Part shown: one piece after another, positions 50,291 to 61,679 of the stretch
How the letters are laid out: each line of letters begins with the position of its first letter
How positions within the stretch are numbered: position 1 is the stretch's first letter
Source of the DNA: Metellina segmentata
Lineage: Eukaryota > Arthropoda > Arachnida > Araneae > Tetragnathidae
DNA: 64,000 bases
Assembly: GCA_947359465.1 (NCBI GenBank)
Contig: OX375875.1
Location: 59,893,981-59,957,980 of the forward strand
Direction of reading: 5' to 3'
Translations under genes and position numbers: made by a program
The notes under the pieces: generated by a model
The model's input: only the letters and a program-made list of their open reading frames with translations
Told to the model about the DNA's origin: nothing
Databases searched by the model: none

Positions 50291-50729
50291 GTGTATTTTA
50301 TATAGATACAAATAGTAGTGTATTTTATAGAGAACAGACGGATGCCAATATGGATTGTATTTCTTCAATTGCTTATTTTATCTCTACTATTGTTAAAGGA
50401 AGTGTTTGTTTGTTTTCTGCACGCAAAGTAATGACGAATCTATGGCACTTACAGTAATGAGATTTAACACACAGGTAGTTTGAATTTTTTGCAATTTTTG
50501 GGTTGCGGCGAATTTAAAAATTCAATCTAGAACATTTTAAAATGAAAATTAAAAAGTTTTTTTCATCTTTCTTTCACCTTCTGGAAATGAAGAACACTAC
50601 ATGAATATTGACTTTTTCTCCCTCTGTGACGTCACTATTGACGTCCCAGAGGGAGAACAGCTACCACGTGCCACTCCGTTATGGCCGTATCCAATATGCT
50701 ACGAAGTCCCATTTGGTTTCCGAAGCAAA

Positions 50730-50815
50730 CCAATAAACCCACAAAAGCAACTGGCACGGGCAACGCCGGGCTAGTTGTTTTATAAACGTCACTTGTAGAA
50801 TTACCCGGCGTTGCT
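50730..50815. repeat. GC-rich inverted repeat GGCAACGCCGGG ... CCCGGCGTTGCT
   Basis: GGGCAACGCCGGG followed by CTAGT at about 50757-50775 is mirrored by ACCCGGCGTTGCTC at about 50802-50817. The first arm ending GGGCTAG|T resembles a Helitron terminus. Without the other end I leave it as a repeat. Confidence 0.45.
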
Positions 50816-51129
50816 CGGTTTGAATTGGTTAAGCGTTGATTGAAAGTGATCTGAAAAATCACTTTTTCCATGCAAAGATCACAGAAAGTACAAATATAAA
50901 AAATAATAGAAGATATAGGAAAATATTTTTTAAAACTCCATTTTGACATTTTTATTTCGTCAAAAATTTACATTGTACTACAAAATAAGTGTGAGTACTT
51001 TATCCATCCAAAAATCCATTTTACATCTTACTAATTGCACTATAGTGTAAAAAAAAACTAAAAAAAATGATAGAAAGATAAAATTATTACAGCAAACCAT
51101 TTTTGAATTTGGGAATAATTCTGAATGTC

Positions 51130-51660
51130 CTTGAAGTACATTTTGTGAAGGAAGTAAAGCAGTCGCTCGGCGGTGAAGTTGAAAGGACGAAAATCGAGAT
51201 GCCGCGGGGTCACGCCGACGCATGAACCCAGCGTCATTTCGTGCCAGAGTGCCATTTTAGAAAACTCAAACCTGAGCTGTTCCGGATATTGAAACGGACG
51301 TGAGTGCTCAACCGAGCACTGGAAAAAGGCTAGCATGAGCCTGTGAGAGTCACGAGAGCTGTTCGTTGATTCTGAGGATTTCCCGTCCAGGAAGTACGTC
51401 GATCACGACGTAGAGATCCTTAAACCTGAGCTGCTGATCCTGCTGATTTGGAGCGGACGTGAATTTTGGAAAGAGTTCCACCGAGCTGCGGATCCTGCTC
51501 AACCGAGCGGTCATCGAATTTTCGAGCTCACCTGAGCTACTGACCTTACTCGACCGAAGAGTTGTTGGAGAAGGGCTCATCCGAGCCGGATAATCAGCCT
51601 CGAGTGTTTTGGAGACAAACCGTGGAGTCCCAAGACTAAGGACCCTTCCTGTACAAAACA
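51130..51660. other. GC-rich island with coding-like frames on both strands, unidentified
   Basis: Base composition rises to about half G+C against about a third around it. Minus frames 51336-51058 (MTLGSCVGVTPRHLDFRPFN then FTAERLLYFLHKM) and 51661-51350, and plus-strand pieces around STELRILLNRAVIEFSSSPE, all look more protein-like than background. CTGAGCTGCTGATCCTGC-type phrases recur in the plus strand. I recognise no family. It could be a retroelement fragment or a decayed gene. Confidence 0.35.
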
Positions 51661-52850
51661 ATAACCCAAACTCTATCTTATTTTCTTCAAATACTATCCA
51701 AAAAATTATTTAGTCCAGAGCCACACCTGCGAGTTGTTGCTTCGGAAAGGCTCGTAACAGCTATCACTTCAAAACGTTGTAATATCTATAAATATGGCAA
51801 ACTTACAGCGTATTATTGCCAGCTAGTTTTCATGTTAATATTTTATTACTTGTAACACTCTTGTCGCAGGAATGCGATATTTCTGAATTCCACCATCATT
51901 ATGGAAGTTGGCAAATCATATTGATACGATTTTCATGATCAATTTCTTTTCAAGTAAATGCAATTTTTGTCTAGAAAATTCCATTTTGTGTGGGAAATAA
52001 TAGCTTGTTTTAAATTTAAATGTCTTTTGTTTTGACGAAACAAAGTCAATCGATTACAATATTTCATAAAACAGAAGGTCGATTTAACAGCTATTTAAAA
52101 ATAAAAATCAATCTTTTCAACGAATGTTTGAGATATTAAAGTTGCATAAGAATAACTTCAACCTCTGTCTTCAGACACTGTCCCAAAAGCTTGTAAAATT
52201 TTCTACGTATGCTAACACATCTTATTTTAACGTTTGCCCTTTATTTAAAGAAAGACATTATCTTCTTTTTTTAAAGGTCTTGTTTTGTACGCTTAATTTA
52301 TATTTCGTTCACTCATTTCAATAAAGGCATAACTCAAAAATCTCCGATTTTTAGTTATGCCTGTGTTCAGAATGTCCTGAAAGAGTAGAATATCCTGAAA
52401 GAGAAGAATATTCCTGCAAGATCGTCATATCTCACCGCTCAATATTAAGCCGCAAGAGAGAGAGAGAGCAGAATTAATATTTATTTTTATAACATTTCAA
52501 TCTACTTTTAAGCTTTAAAATCACTCTCCTGAAAAATCACGTTTTTTAAGGTATGACGTTGTTGAAATGAGTGAGCGATTTGTGAAAAGGAATTCTACAA
52601 TTATCATTACGTATCGATTCAATGACTTTTATGGAAGTTGACCGAAATATGTGCATATCGCCAACAAATGAACCCATGTCTTTAGATATACTTTGCAGAA
52701 AATAAATAATTCGTTGTAAAATTAGAAACGGAAATATTAGTCATGGCGTTGTCAGATGTCAAGTAGGAAAACATTTGTATTGCAACTTGAAGTTTCGCTT
52801 GCGCTTTTCGTGTTAAATAAACATGTTTCCTTACAAAACTTAGGACCGCG

Positions 52851-53045
52851 GTAGCCCGGTTGGAAAAGTATCGGACTAGTAGCACGTTTGGAGAATGGGG
52901 TCCCCGCTCATATGTGACCTCGTCATCTGACCGAGGTTCAAAATTACGTAGTGTTGCGCTAGAAGCTTTCCCCCCGGGGGTTGGTCCTGGACTGTCACCA
53001 ATATATCCCGCTCATTGTGGTGCTCCAGTGCGACATTAATCAAAT
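52851..53045 (+). repeat. SINE family A, diverged copy
   Basis: Plus orientation: A-box-like TAGCCCGGTTGG, then a shortened middle, GACCTCGTCATCTGACCGAG, GTTCAAAATTACGTAG, GGTTGGTCCTGGACTGTCACC and GCTCCAGTGCGACATTAAT. The B box region is deleted. Confidence 0.65.
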
Positions 53046-54184
53046 ATCTACCTAAATACCTTACAAAACTTAAGATATGCAAAATTAAATGTTTTTAATA
53101 ATTTTATATTAGTCCAATATTTACAAATTATTGACAGTTTGTAAGGAAATAAAAATAGTCCAAACATTAGTTTTATAAATATATTCTCAAAACATAAAAT
53201 TTGGAAAAAATAGTTTTTCGAGCAATATGGTAACGCAATCTGAGCAACGTACAGCAATCGAAATAATACTCAATGTTATTTCTCTGGCATTTTCTAATTA
53301 TTGTTAGCCCCCTCTGCACACCTTATACAAATAGAATGGGGGTTGATATGTAGTCTATGTCACCCGTAGGGCTCTAAAAATTAAGTGTACCACATTTGGT
53401 TAGGATTGGCAGATTCGTATAGAGAACAGACACAGAGGTGAAATCTACTGCTTTATATGATTAAAGGCAAGCATTTTTGCAAAATAGATCAGTTGCCCCA
53501 AAATATTTTTTCACAAAAATGATTTTTTTTCTTTGAATGTGCATAGTAAACATAACAAATAAAACGTAGAGGCACTCAAATGCGTTCTTTGCCTTTACTA
53601 TTTATAACGGCAGACAAAATTTAACTTTTAATTTAAGGGAAAAAAGTGAAAATATGTATCAAAAGTAGACACAATTTTGGTTTTGACGAAGTCTATGGTT
53701 TTGACTAATAAAAATGATAAAATGTCGAAATTCTTATGGCGTTATTGTTGCATATGATAATTAATGATTGCTTTCATCAACATTGTTTATCCACGAAACT
53801 ATTTTCCATCTTCGTCACAGTCCACGTTTTGGTTTTCAGTGCCTATTATTGCTTAACTTCCTTTAATGATTGTAAAAATGATCCATAAACAACATTTTTT
53901 TATATTGACATTTCCGATATGATACGTGGTACCAGTCTCTTTTTTCAATTGAATTTACAACAAACTTGCTTGTGATTTAAGTCTCTAGCAATTTCTAATC
54001 TAATTTATCTTTACGAAGAAAAAAAATTAACCAATTCAATTTGTAATTTTAAAATTGATTCGAATGTCTATACCAAGCTAGAGTATCTATTATTTTTGCG
54101 TCTCTACAAATTGTTAAATTACTGTGGAATAACGATTATCCAAACTAGTAGGGTGTAGGCAGGTATTTATTTAGGTAATTAACG

Positions 54185-54737
54185 CAAGGCTCGAAATACC
54201 CGGGTGCACAGGTGCACTGTGCACATGAAAATAAAATTGAACACCTAATTTTTCCCGCTAGGTGCATGCCGTGCATCTAACGTTAAAAAAGGGGTGAGAA
54301 CCTTTAATGTTATTTTGATGCTTGAACAAACTATTAGTATCTACCTCTCTCGCTCTAAATGAACGTAATTAAAATTCCTAAATACACACTATGCGAAAAA
54401 AATCGATGGGCCATAACGGGTTTATACAGGAGGAAGGTTTACTTGTGCCACTGCCAACAGAACTTTCCGAAGATCGAAACATTTTCCAGATGGCTCTGTT
54501 GAAACGACTGTCGCGATAGCCGTGCGCCGGAGAAGGGGGAATTTAGGTGTTTAAATATTTTTATTTACTATCTACTATACTAACCTCTATCTGAACATAA
54601 CCAACTAATAAAGTATTTTACATTGTATCAATGCTCTTACATTACGTTTTTTTTTTAATGTGCACCTAAAATATAACCTGTGCACCCAATTTAAAAACTT
54701 AGGTGCACCTGTATTAAAAAACCTATTTCGAGGCCTG
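54185..54737. mobile_element. hAT MITE family 'GTGCACCTAA', copy 3 (553 bp)
   Basis: Ends CAAGGCTCGAAATACCC and TTTCGAGGCCTG. Perfect 8-bp duplication AATTAACG at 54177-54184 and 54738-54745. Collinear with the copies at 20087 and 34326. Confidence 0.88.
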
Positions 54738-54745
54738 AATTAACG

Positions 54746-56690
54746 TCAACACGACGGGCTATTGACAAGTTGGGGGACATATCTTCATAAAACCGATTTG
54801 TTCGCGTAATCTGATATTAAAAGTGCTGCACATAATACGTATGAAATAGCGTATAAAATTGGTATATTACATGAATATTTTTTTTGAAAATGAAAAATCC
54901 TTTCTAAGTTTATATATACAACATTTATATTATTAATAAATACTACATATTATGTACTACATAAATTTTTTTTAAATTCATCATGTTTTTTGTTTTACTT
55001 TAGGGAACCTATGCATTGTTTTGAACCTGAGTTTCCAACCATACAGGAACTGTCAAAACAGATGAATTCCTCAGAATGAGTTAGAATATCCAAATTAGAA
55101 TCATCGTCTATGTTAAATGTGCGCGTTCTGAGGGCGGAATTAATACAATTTCATCATCTATTGTTTGAAATCCGAGATCAGATTTAGTATAGTAAATTTG
55201 TCTTTCATGAATGATACTATTCACTTCTGCATCAGCATTTCATTTAACCTTAGGAAAGTAAAACAATGAATATGCTCCAATCTACAGTATACGAATAGAA
55301 CAACTGCGAATGGAATCGGGAACAGGTCTAGACAATTGTATTGTGCTCAGTGCTTTTACGAGCACCGTTGTTCGCACAACGTCGTTAAATGTCTAGCATA
55401 ATTGTCGTTTGCTTCACCAATGTTCAATAATCGACGTTCTATTGTAAGTTTTAAAAATGAATTGAAAAATAAAAGTATAAATACTTTAATTAACGAATAA
55501 TTAATTTTAAAAATTCACTTTACATTTTAAAATATTTAAAGAAACCGACTTCTCTGCCATTTCTGTAAAAGATTCAGACGTTTAAGAATAATTGTTTGTA
55601 AGCAATAAGTGTGGAAAGAGTACTTGTAAACAAGCTTAAAGGCATCGAACAATAATATAAATACCTGAATATAAATAAAAGGCATTTGAAAAATACTTGT
55701 TATAAGTCTTTAGAATTGTTTTTTACAAAATGTTATAAATTTCTCTCGAGTATAGAAAAGATTTCAGAAATTTTGGGAGGTTTTTGAAATTGGACAAATT
55801 TTGTTCAAAACATTTGATTCCAAAAGTTTTGTAGTTCCATTTCTATAGAATTTCAAATGTTTTGTGCATACTAAAAGGTGAAATAATTTTCACAATTTCA
55901 GACAAACTTCAATATATTGTATTTTAGATATTTGTAACACATGGACATTTTAGCTTAAAAAATAAGTGAATCTATGTCTTTGAAGTGCCAAGATTAAAAT
56001 TTAGTCAAAGCCGTTTATAATGACAATTAATTAAAATGGTTATTTTGTCATTCTTTTAATAACCTGTAATGGCACGTGCCAGAGGTCAATCTGGTGTACA
56101 AGTTTAACACAAATAGTATCTATGAAATTTCGTACATTTTCGGATTTCCAACGTCAGTTTTATGAAACAGCGTACCGGTAGATGTAGAGAGGGAATGTGG
56201 GTTACTGGGATCCACAAAACCACATCGAAACCCATGGGTTCCATTCCCTGAATAAAAATGTAAAAATGCTTTTAATTGCGAACTGTAAGGAAAAATAATG
56301 AAGACGTTAACATAAAAAAATAAATTACAACGGACTTCAACCGATGCTGGAGAGTCCACCTCTCAGGAATGTCCGGTAACATGATTCCGACCGCGGGTCA
56401 CATGACATCAACTCCTGAATTCAAACCTTGAAACAGAAGGGGCAGAGGCTTAGTAGGGAGGTGAAAGGGAGTCAGCAGCACCGTATGATAATGCCTGGAG
56501 GAGCAGAATTACAAAAATACCTTGGGGTTTTTCTTTCAAAAATATATTTATAGTATCTTACTGTTTGACATCACAGAATGGTTCAAACAGTGACTAATTT
56601 TATCGGCATTAATTATGTATTTTTTCTTATAACTATAAGCTAAAGTAGTCAAATACACAAGATTGACAACGCATCCCACTGCTGTCTGAG
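54746..56690. other. Intergenic stretch, no confident feature
   Basis: AT-rich. A segment at 56130-56250 reads on the minus strand as GNGTHGFRCGFVDPSNPHS, open but not recognised. No repeat ends or RNA gene identified. Confidence 0.35.
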
Positions 56691-56693
56691 GCT

Positions 56694-57590
56694 CTGTGCA
56701 CACATCCGGTTTTTCAACGTGCGGCGCCGCTGCGGCACTGAAGCTCAACTGTGCACACATAACCGTGAAATGACGCAAGTACTCATTTCACGTCATTTGC
56801 GACAAATATTCTATCGAAGAAAACGTGTTTATTTCGCTTGGTGTAAAAAAAAGTATATTTTGGAACAAAATAGACGTTACTGGATACAACCATTTATTAA
56901 TTATTATTTATATTCCATTTATAAATGAAAACAAGGTACTTCAGACCGGAGAAGCGTGTGCGGCGAGCTGCGGCGTCGTGGTGAACTGAGGTACAAATTG
57001 CACGCAAGTTCGACGTGCGCCGCCGCAGCGGCGCCGGAGGCATGTGTGCATTATTCCATTGGATTTCGGCCCGGTGCACACATCCGGTTTCTCAACGTGC
57101 GGCGCCGCTGCCACAACGCAAGTGCGGTCTGAGATACATTAGAAGAACGGAGCAGTGCACACATGCCTCAAGCTCCTCTGGGACGACGCACGTCCAACTT
57201 GCGTGCCATTTGTACCGAAGTTCCCCACGGCGCCAAACTCGCCGCACACGCTTCTCCGGTCTGAAGTACCTTGTTTTCATAAACAAATGGAATATAAATA
57301 ATAATTAATAAATGGTTGTATCCAGTAACGTCTATTTTGTACCAAAATATACTTTTTTTTTCACCAAGTAAGCGAAATAAACACGTTTTCTTCGATAGAA
57401 TATGTATCGCAAATGGCGCGAAATTAGTTCGTGCGTCATTTCACGGTTATGTGTGCATAGTTGGGCTTCGGTGCCGCAGTTGCGCTGCACGTTGAAAATC
57501 CGGATGTGTGCACCGGGCCTTAATGTATCTCAAACCACACTTGCATTGCGGCAGCGGCGCCGCACGTTGAAAAACCGGATGAGTGTGTGA
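56694..57590. mobile_element. Inverted pair of Harbinger-like elements, nested
   Basis: The end sequence CACACATCCGG with TTTTTCAACGTGC and GGCGCCGCTGC occurs at about 56700, 57072, and inverted at about 57500 and 57575; the two inner ends are preceded by GGCCCGGTG. The body 56790-56990 (ATTCTATCGAAGAAAACGTG, ACTGGATACAACCATTTATT, GGTACTTCAGACCGGAGAAG) recurs inverted at 57235-57415, giving about 350-bp arms. The frame reads RVYFAWCKKKYILEQNRRYW then IQPFI, resembling the start of PIF/Harbinger transposases (R.RRRRFWVHPI). GC-rich ends contrast with the AT-rich surroundings. Confidence 0.6.
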
Positions 57591-57891
57591 GCTCAATACT
57601 TCCCTCGCATTATTCTCTGTAGTTTTAATTCAGCCACAGATATAGCAATTGAAGCAAGTACCTGTGATGGAAGTAGGAAAGATCCTTTCCTATTTCCATG
57701 GTACCTATGCTTAATTTTTTTTTCTAACGCTTAGAAACACATTAAAGATATTGCGATCCGCACTTAATGTATATTGAAGTACGTAGAGTAAAAGCACAAA
57801 TTTGTAACGAATGAATAAAAGAAAGATAAAAATTATTTGAGCAGCATGAATTTTTGCTATAACTATTCAGAAAAATTTATCAGAATGTGAA

Positions 57892-58587
57892 AAAAATGTG
57901 TGAAATATTTCATTTTTTATGTGGAAATGAGATGTTTTGTTCTTGACATTTTTCAAAACATTTTGTTTTTATTTACACTATATTTCCGTGTAAAAGCCGA
58001 TAATTTTTGGTTATGGTAATGGTAATTTTAGTTAACGTCGTACTAGAGCAACACAACGGGCTATTGACGACGGTCCGGGATCAGTCCCTTAAGGGAAAGA
58101 TCCGAGGACAACACCTCGTAATTTTGAACCACGGTCAGATGACGAAGCAACACCTGAGCTGGCACCCCACTCTCCAAACTTCCACGCCAACCCAACGTGA
58201 GGACTTTCGGCCACGACAGATTTAAGGTGCACCAGCCGCCTCTACACCATACGCTTACAAACATCCATGCCCGGACCCGGATTCGAACCAGGAACCTTCC
58301 GATCTAGAGGCTAACACCTTAACCACTATACCGGTTGATCGGCCCGAGAATTTTTGGAACGTTTTCTAAAGCTAACGTACTGGGGTCGGCTTATATACGA
58401 AACCGCTAATCTCGCAAAAAAAAAGTAGGCAATTTTCCGTTACTCGGGCGCTGCAATAAATATCGCAATGGGTCCGGGATCAATCCAGCAATAATCAAAA
58501 TGTGGATGGATTGTGAAGCAATCCTCTACCCCTCACTGCTGAAAAGTATAGTTCGCGAAGCGAACTAAATATGATTGCATAGCATGC
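57892..58587. repeat. Local duplication, unit 1 (interrupted by a SINE)
   Basis: TATGTGGAAATGAGATGTTT through CACTATATTTCC, the AATTTTTGG site, then AACGTTTTCTAAAGCTAACG, ATCTCGCAAAAAAA, TTTTCCGTTACTCGGGCG and GTTCGCGAAGCGAAC match 58679-59070 in order and orientation. The match is broken only by the SINE at 58011-58348. The terminal palindrome GTTCGCGAAGCGAAC suggests the unit is itself a mobile-element fragment. Confidence 0.85.
58011..58348 (-). repeat. tRNA-derived SINE family A, complete insertion with 9-bp target duplication
   Basis: On the minus strand: head GGGCCGATCAACCGG, A box TAGTGGTTAAGG, B box GGTTCGAATCC, body as in 48466-48756, tail TTACCATTACCATAA. AATTTTTGG flanks it at 58002-58010 and 58349-58357. 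The duplicated unit at 58787-58810 has the uninterrupted site CCGATAATTTTTGGAACG, proving the insertion boundaries. Confidence 0.93.
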
Positions 58588-58678
58588 GAATATGAAAATA
58601 TTCAGTACTATTGCAACAAACAACACGGAGAAGCTAAAACATTTAAAATTATGATGAGATTTTCTCTGAATTTTAACA

Positions 58679-59085
58679 ATATGTGTGCTAAAATATTTCA
58701 CTTTTATGTGGAAATGAGATGTTTTGTTCTTGACATTTTTCAAAACATTTTGTTTTTATTTACACTATATTTCCGAGTATTAGCCGATAATTTTTGGAAC
58801 GTTTTCTAAAGCTAACGTACTGGGGTCGGTTTATATACGGATCCACTTATCTCGCAAAAAAAAGTAGGCAATTTTCCGTTACTCGGGCGAATGCGAAAAA
58901 TATCGCAATAGGAAGGGAAAGGAACCTTCAATTAATGTCGTACTAGAGATCCGGGATCAATCCAACAGCGATCCGTATAAGGATGGATTGTGAAGCAATC
59001 CCCTACTCCTCATTGTTGAAAAGTATAGTTCGCAAAGCGAACTAAATATGATTGCGTAGCAATCATCGGGGGTTGACGAGCAATA
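58679..59085. repeat. Local duplication, unit 2 (pre-insertion site intact)
   Basis: Second copy of the unit described at 57892-58587, without the SINE. It ends GTTCGCAAAGCGAACT, then AAATATGATTGCGTAGCAA, and runs into ATCGGGGGTTGACGAGC, reminiscent of Helitron 3' hairpins, but without a CTAG end. Confidence 0.8.
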
Positions 59086-59214
59086 GCGAGCAGTGGTCGG
59101 AGCCCGCCAGTTTCTCAAAAAAAAATAAGTTTCTCTACATAAATTTCAATTAAAGTCAAAGTGCTTTTGAAGCTTTAGATTTTTACTAAATGTTTTCACC
59201 CATGCGTATACTCG

Positions 59215-59335
59215 TCATTTGACCGTGTTTCAAACTTACGTGGTATTGTTCTCGGACCTTTCCTTTGGGATTGATCCCGCACCGTCATCAATAGCTCGTT
59301 GTGTTGCTCTAGTTCGATGTTAATTAAAAATACCA
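59215..59335 (+). repeat. SINE family A, 3' fragment
   Basis: CATTTGACCGTGTTTCAAAC, GGGATTGATCCCGCACCGTC and GTTGTGTTGCTCTAGTTCGA match the body end of the full copy at 48466. A further tail piece lies at about 59476-59513. Confidence 0.65.
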
Positions 59336-60151
59336 AACCACACATGCATATACAAAGAAAATGTGTTCCCGAAACGCTTTTTTATCTATTCATTCCTCGA
59401 TCGAATTCCCAGACACGGATTAATTACTAGCTTTTAATATCACTACATTCCTTCGTCAAAAGCCGGGTAAAATAGCTCATTGTGTTGCTCCAATGCGACG
59501 TTATTAAATACCTACCTACCTCAGAAAATTGTTATTTAACTTTACTGTTTGTGCATATGTTATACTCTATTTACCATTTTGTATACTTTTTCTCTTCCTT
59601 GTAACGTAGTGGATCTAGTGCTGTGTCAAAAATACGACACAGCAAAAACACAAATTAAGCAGTTATTTATTTAACAGGAATAAACATTTTCCACACCAAT
59701 TAATTCAGAGTTTTGAGTCCCAAGGTTGTGGACGCTCCAAAAAGGGGAAAACGGAATCCACTCAAACGACCGCGACCCCAAGCAAAGAAAGACAGTACAT
59801 CTGATCAGTTCGAGTTCATGAAATCCTCTTCTTTTCTCGTCCCTCCAATTTAAACTGGGGACAGTTAATTAAGAAGGGTCCGTCATGCACCCCTTAAAAC
59901 CATCTGGACAAGGAGACTCACAATAGATAATTTGAGATTTACAACCGGTGGTCAGATCGCGTCGATTCTAATCGCATGGAAAGTGAATTTCTTGAACTTT
60001 CAGCAACGGAAGAGGGAATTTGAGTGTTCTTCAATATGTTCACGCTGAAGGTGAGAATGGGACTAAATATTTTATCTATCTTCAACGTCCGAAAGTAACC
60101 ACAATAAAGTTAAGATCTGGTTTATACTGGAAGAGTAATAAGGCTCTTATA

Positions 60152-61606
60152 CAGGGTGTTTCAGTGAACCGTTTCAGAACTTCTAAGAGGGGTAGGGTAC
60201 ATCCTAACGAACCAAAATCATATACCAATGGGCAGTCAGAAATGCTTTCCTGACGCGGTAGATGGCGTTGTGCGAAAATCCCGAGCTTTCGTGTAGGGAA
60301 TCTTCATTTCGCACAAGAACGCCAAGTTAGTAGGATGGATGATTACACGATCGCAGAGTTAGCCGATATGCATTTGGCGTACGGGGCTGCAAATTGTAGT
60401 GGGCCAGCCGCACAGCGTTTGTATGCGGAACGATATCCGACGAGGCGTATCCCCAGTCATAATTTCTTTGCAAGACTGCACCAGAGGTTAGCTGAGACAG
60501 GTTCATTAGAAAGAGCTGACAGGGACAGGGTAAGAACAGCACGGACTGCAGACGTCGAACAGAATGTGCTGCAGCATGTACAGGGGAATCCAAGAACGAG
60601 TACACGAAGTGTAGCAAACGCAGTCGGGGTTTCCCATTGCAGCGTCTGGAGGATTCTCCGAGAAGAAAACATGCATCCGTTTCACGTGCAGCGTGTCCAG
60701 ACACAGCAACCGGAGGATTATGCACCTCGTATTGCTTTCGCACAGTGGTACCTTGGAAAATGTGCTACAAATCCCCTTTTTCCTGCTGAAGTGTTGTTTT
60801 CCGATGAGGCATCCTTCACAAGGGAAGGAATTTTCAACACGCATAACGACCATATCTTTGCGGTCGAGAACCCGCATGCAATACGACGTCGTGCAGCACA
60901 GATTCGATTTTCGGTCAATGTATGGGCCGGTATTATGGGAGATCACCTCATCGGACCTTACCTGTTACCGTCTCGTCTAACCGGACCTAACTACTTGCTC
61001 TTTCTGCAGCAAGTATTGCCACAACTTTTGAGAGATGAACAGATTTCTGCATCGACGCAACAGACAATGTGGTTCCAACACGATGGAGCCCCTGCCCATT
61101 ATAGCGGAGATGTTCGTAACTACCTGGATGTCACATTTGGTCAGCAGTGGATCGGACGTGGTGGTCCCGTGCGTTGGCCTGCTCGGTCACCCGACCTATC
61201 ATGTCTTTATTTTTATTTCTGGGGTCATTTGAAATCGCTAATTTATGATACCCCTGTTGACAATGTTGAGGAGCTGGTTGCAAGAATTGCAGTAGCTGCC
61301 GTAGAAATTCGAGATATGCCTGGAGTATTCCAGAATGTTCGGATGTCCATGCGTCGGAGATATGAGGCGTGCATTGTAGCCCGTGGAAGAAACTTCGAAC
61401 ACTTACTTTAATCCATGTACCTTTTGCTTCTTTTCATGTATTATTAAAGCGATTTCTCACTTACGGTCTCTTTTCTTTACGGTGCTTTTGTGTACAACAC
61501 CGCTTCAGGAAAGCATTTCTGACCCCACAATGCTATATGATTTCGAGTTGTCAGGATGTACCCTACCCCTCTTAGAATTTCTGAAACGGTTCACAGAAAC
61601 ACCCTG
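60152..61606 (+). mobile_element. Mariner-type transposon of DD41D spacing, 1455 bp, nearly intact
   Basis: Terminal inverted repeats begin CAGGGTGTTTC and extend about 54 bp with only two differences; TA flanks both sides (60150-60151, 61607-61608). One intact transposase frame fills the interior. The near-identical ends and the open frame mean a recent insertion. Confidence 0.94.
60335..61411 (+). CDS. Mariner-like transposase (DD41D type) with third catalytic residue replaced
   Basis: 358 residues from the ATG. N-terminal HTH domain (about 1-120: TIAELADMHLAYGAA, then GNPRTSTRSVANAVGVSHCS and VWRILREENMHPFH). Catalytic core: LFSDEASF (first Asp), WFQHDGAPAHYSGDV (second Asp), then WPARSPDLSCLYFYFWGHLK. 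In relatives the last block reads PLDFFLWG with the third Asp; here that position is Tyr (TAT), 41 residues after the second Asp. DNA-binding and fold motifs are otherwise intact with no stop. It is likely catalytically dead despite a full frame, although a G-to-T change or sequencing error at one base could explain it. Plain mariner (DD34D) and Tc1 (DD34E) spacings do not fit. Confidence 0.9.
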   Translation: MDDYTIAELADMHLAYGAANCSGPAAQRLYAERYPTRRIPSHNFFARLHQRLAETGSLERADRDRVRTARTADVEQNVLQHVQGNPRTSTRSVANAVGVSHCSVWRILREENMHPFHVQRVQTQQPEDYAPRIAFAQWYLGKCATNPLFPAEVLFSDEASFTREGIFNTHNDHIFAVENPHAIRRRAAQIRFSVNVWAGIMGDHLIGPYLLPSRLTGPNYLLFLQQVLPQLLRDEQISASTQQTMWFQHDGAPAHYSGDVRNYLDVTFGQQWIGRGGPVRWPARSPDLSCLYFYFWGHLKSLIYDTPVDNVEELVARIAVAAVEIRDMPGVFQNVRMSMRRRYEACIVARGRNFEHLL

Positions 61607-61679
61607 TATAGATGATAATTATAACAACCATAATCATTCAATTATGATAAATTGTTTGGAATCACAATGTACATGACAG

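Noticed and set aside
56548..57308. ORFs on both strands in the GC-rich block around 57 kb
   Set aside because: They read through inverted terminal repeats and mirror each other; apart from a short Harbinger-like start, they are shadows of the repeat.
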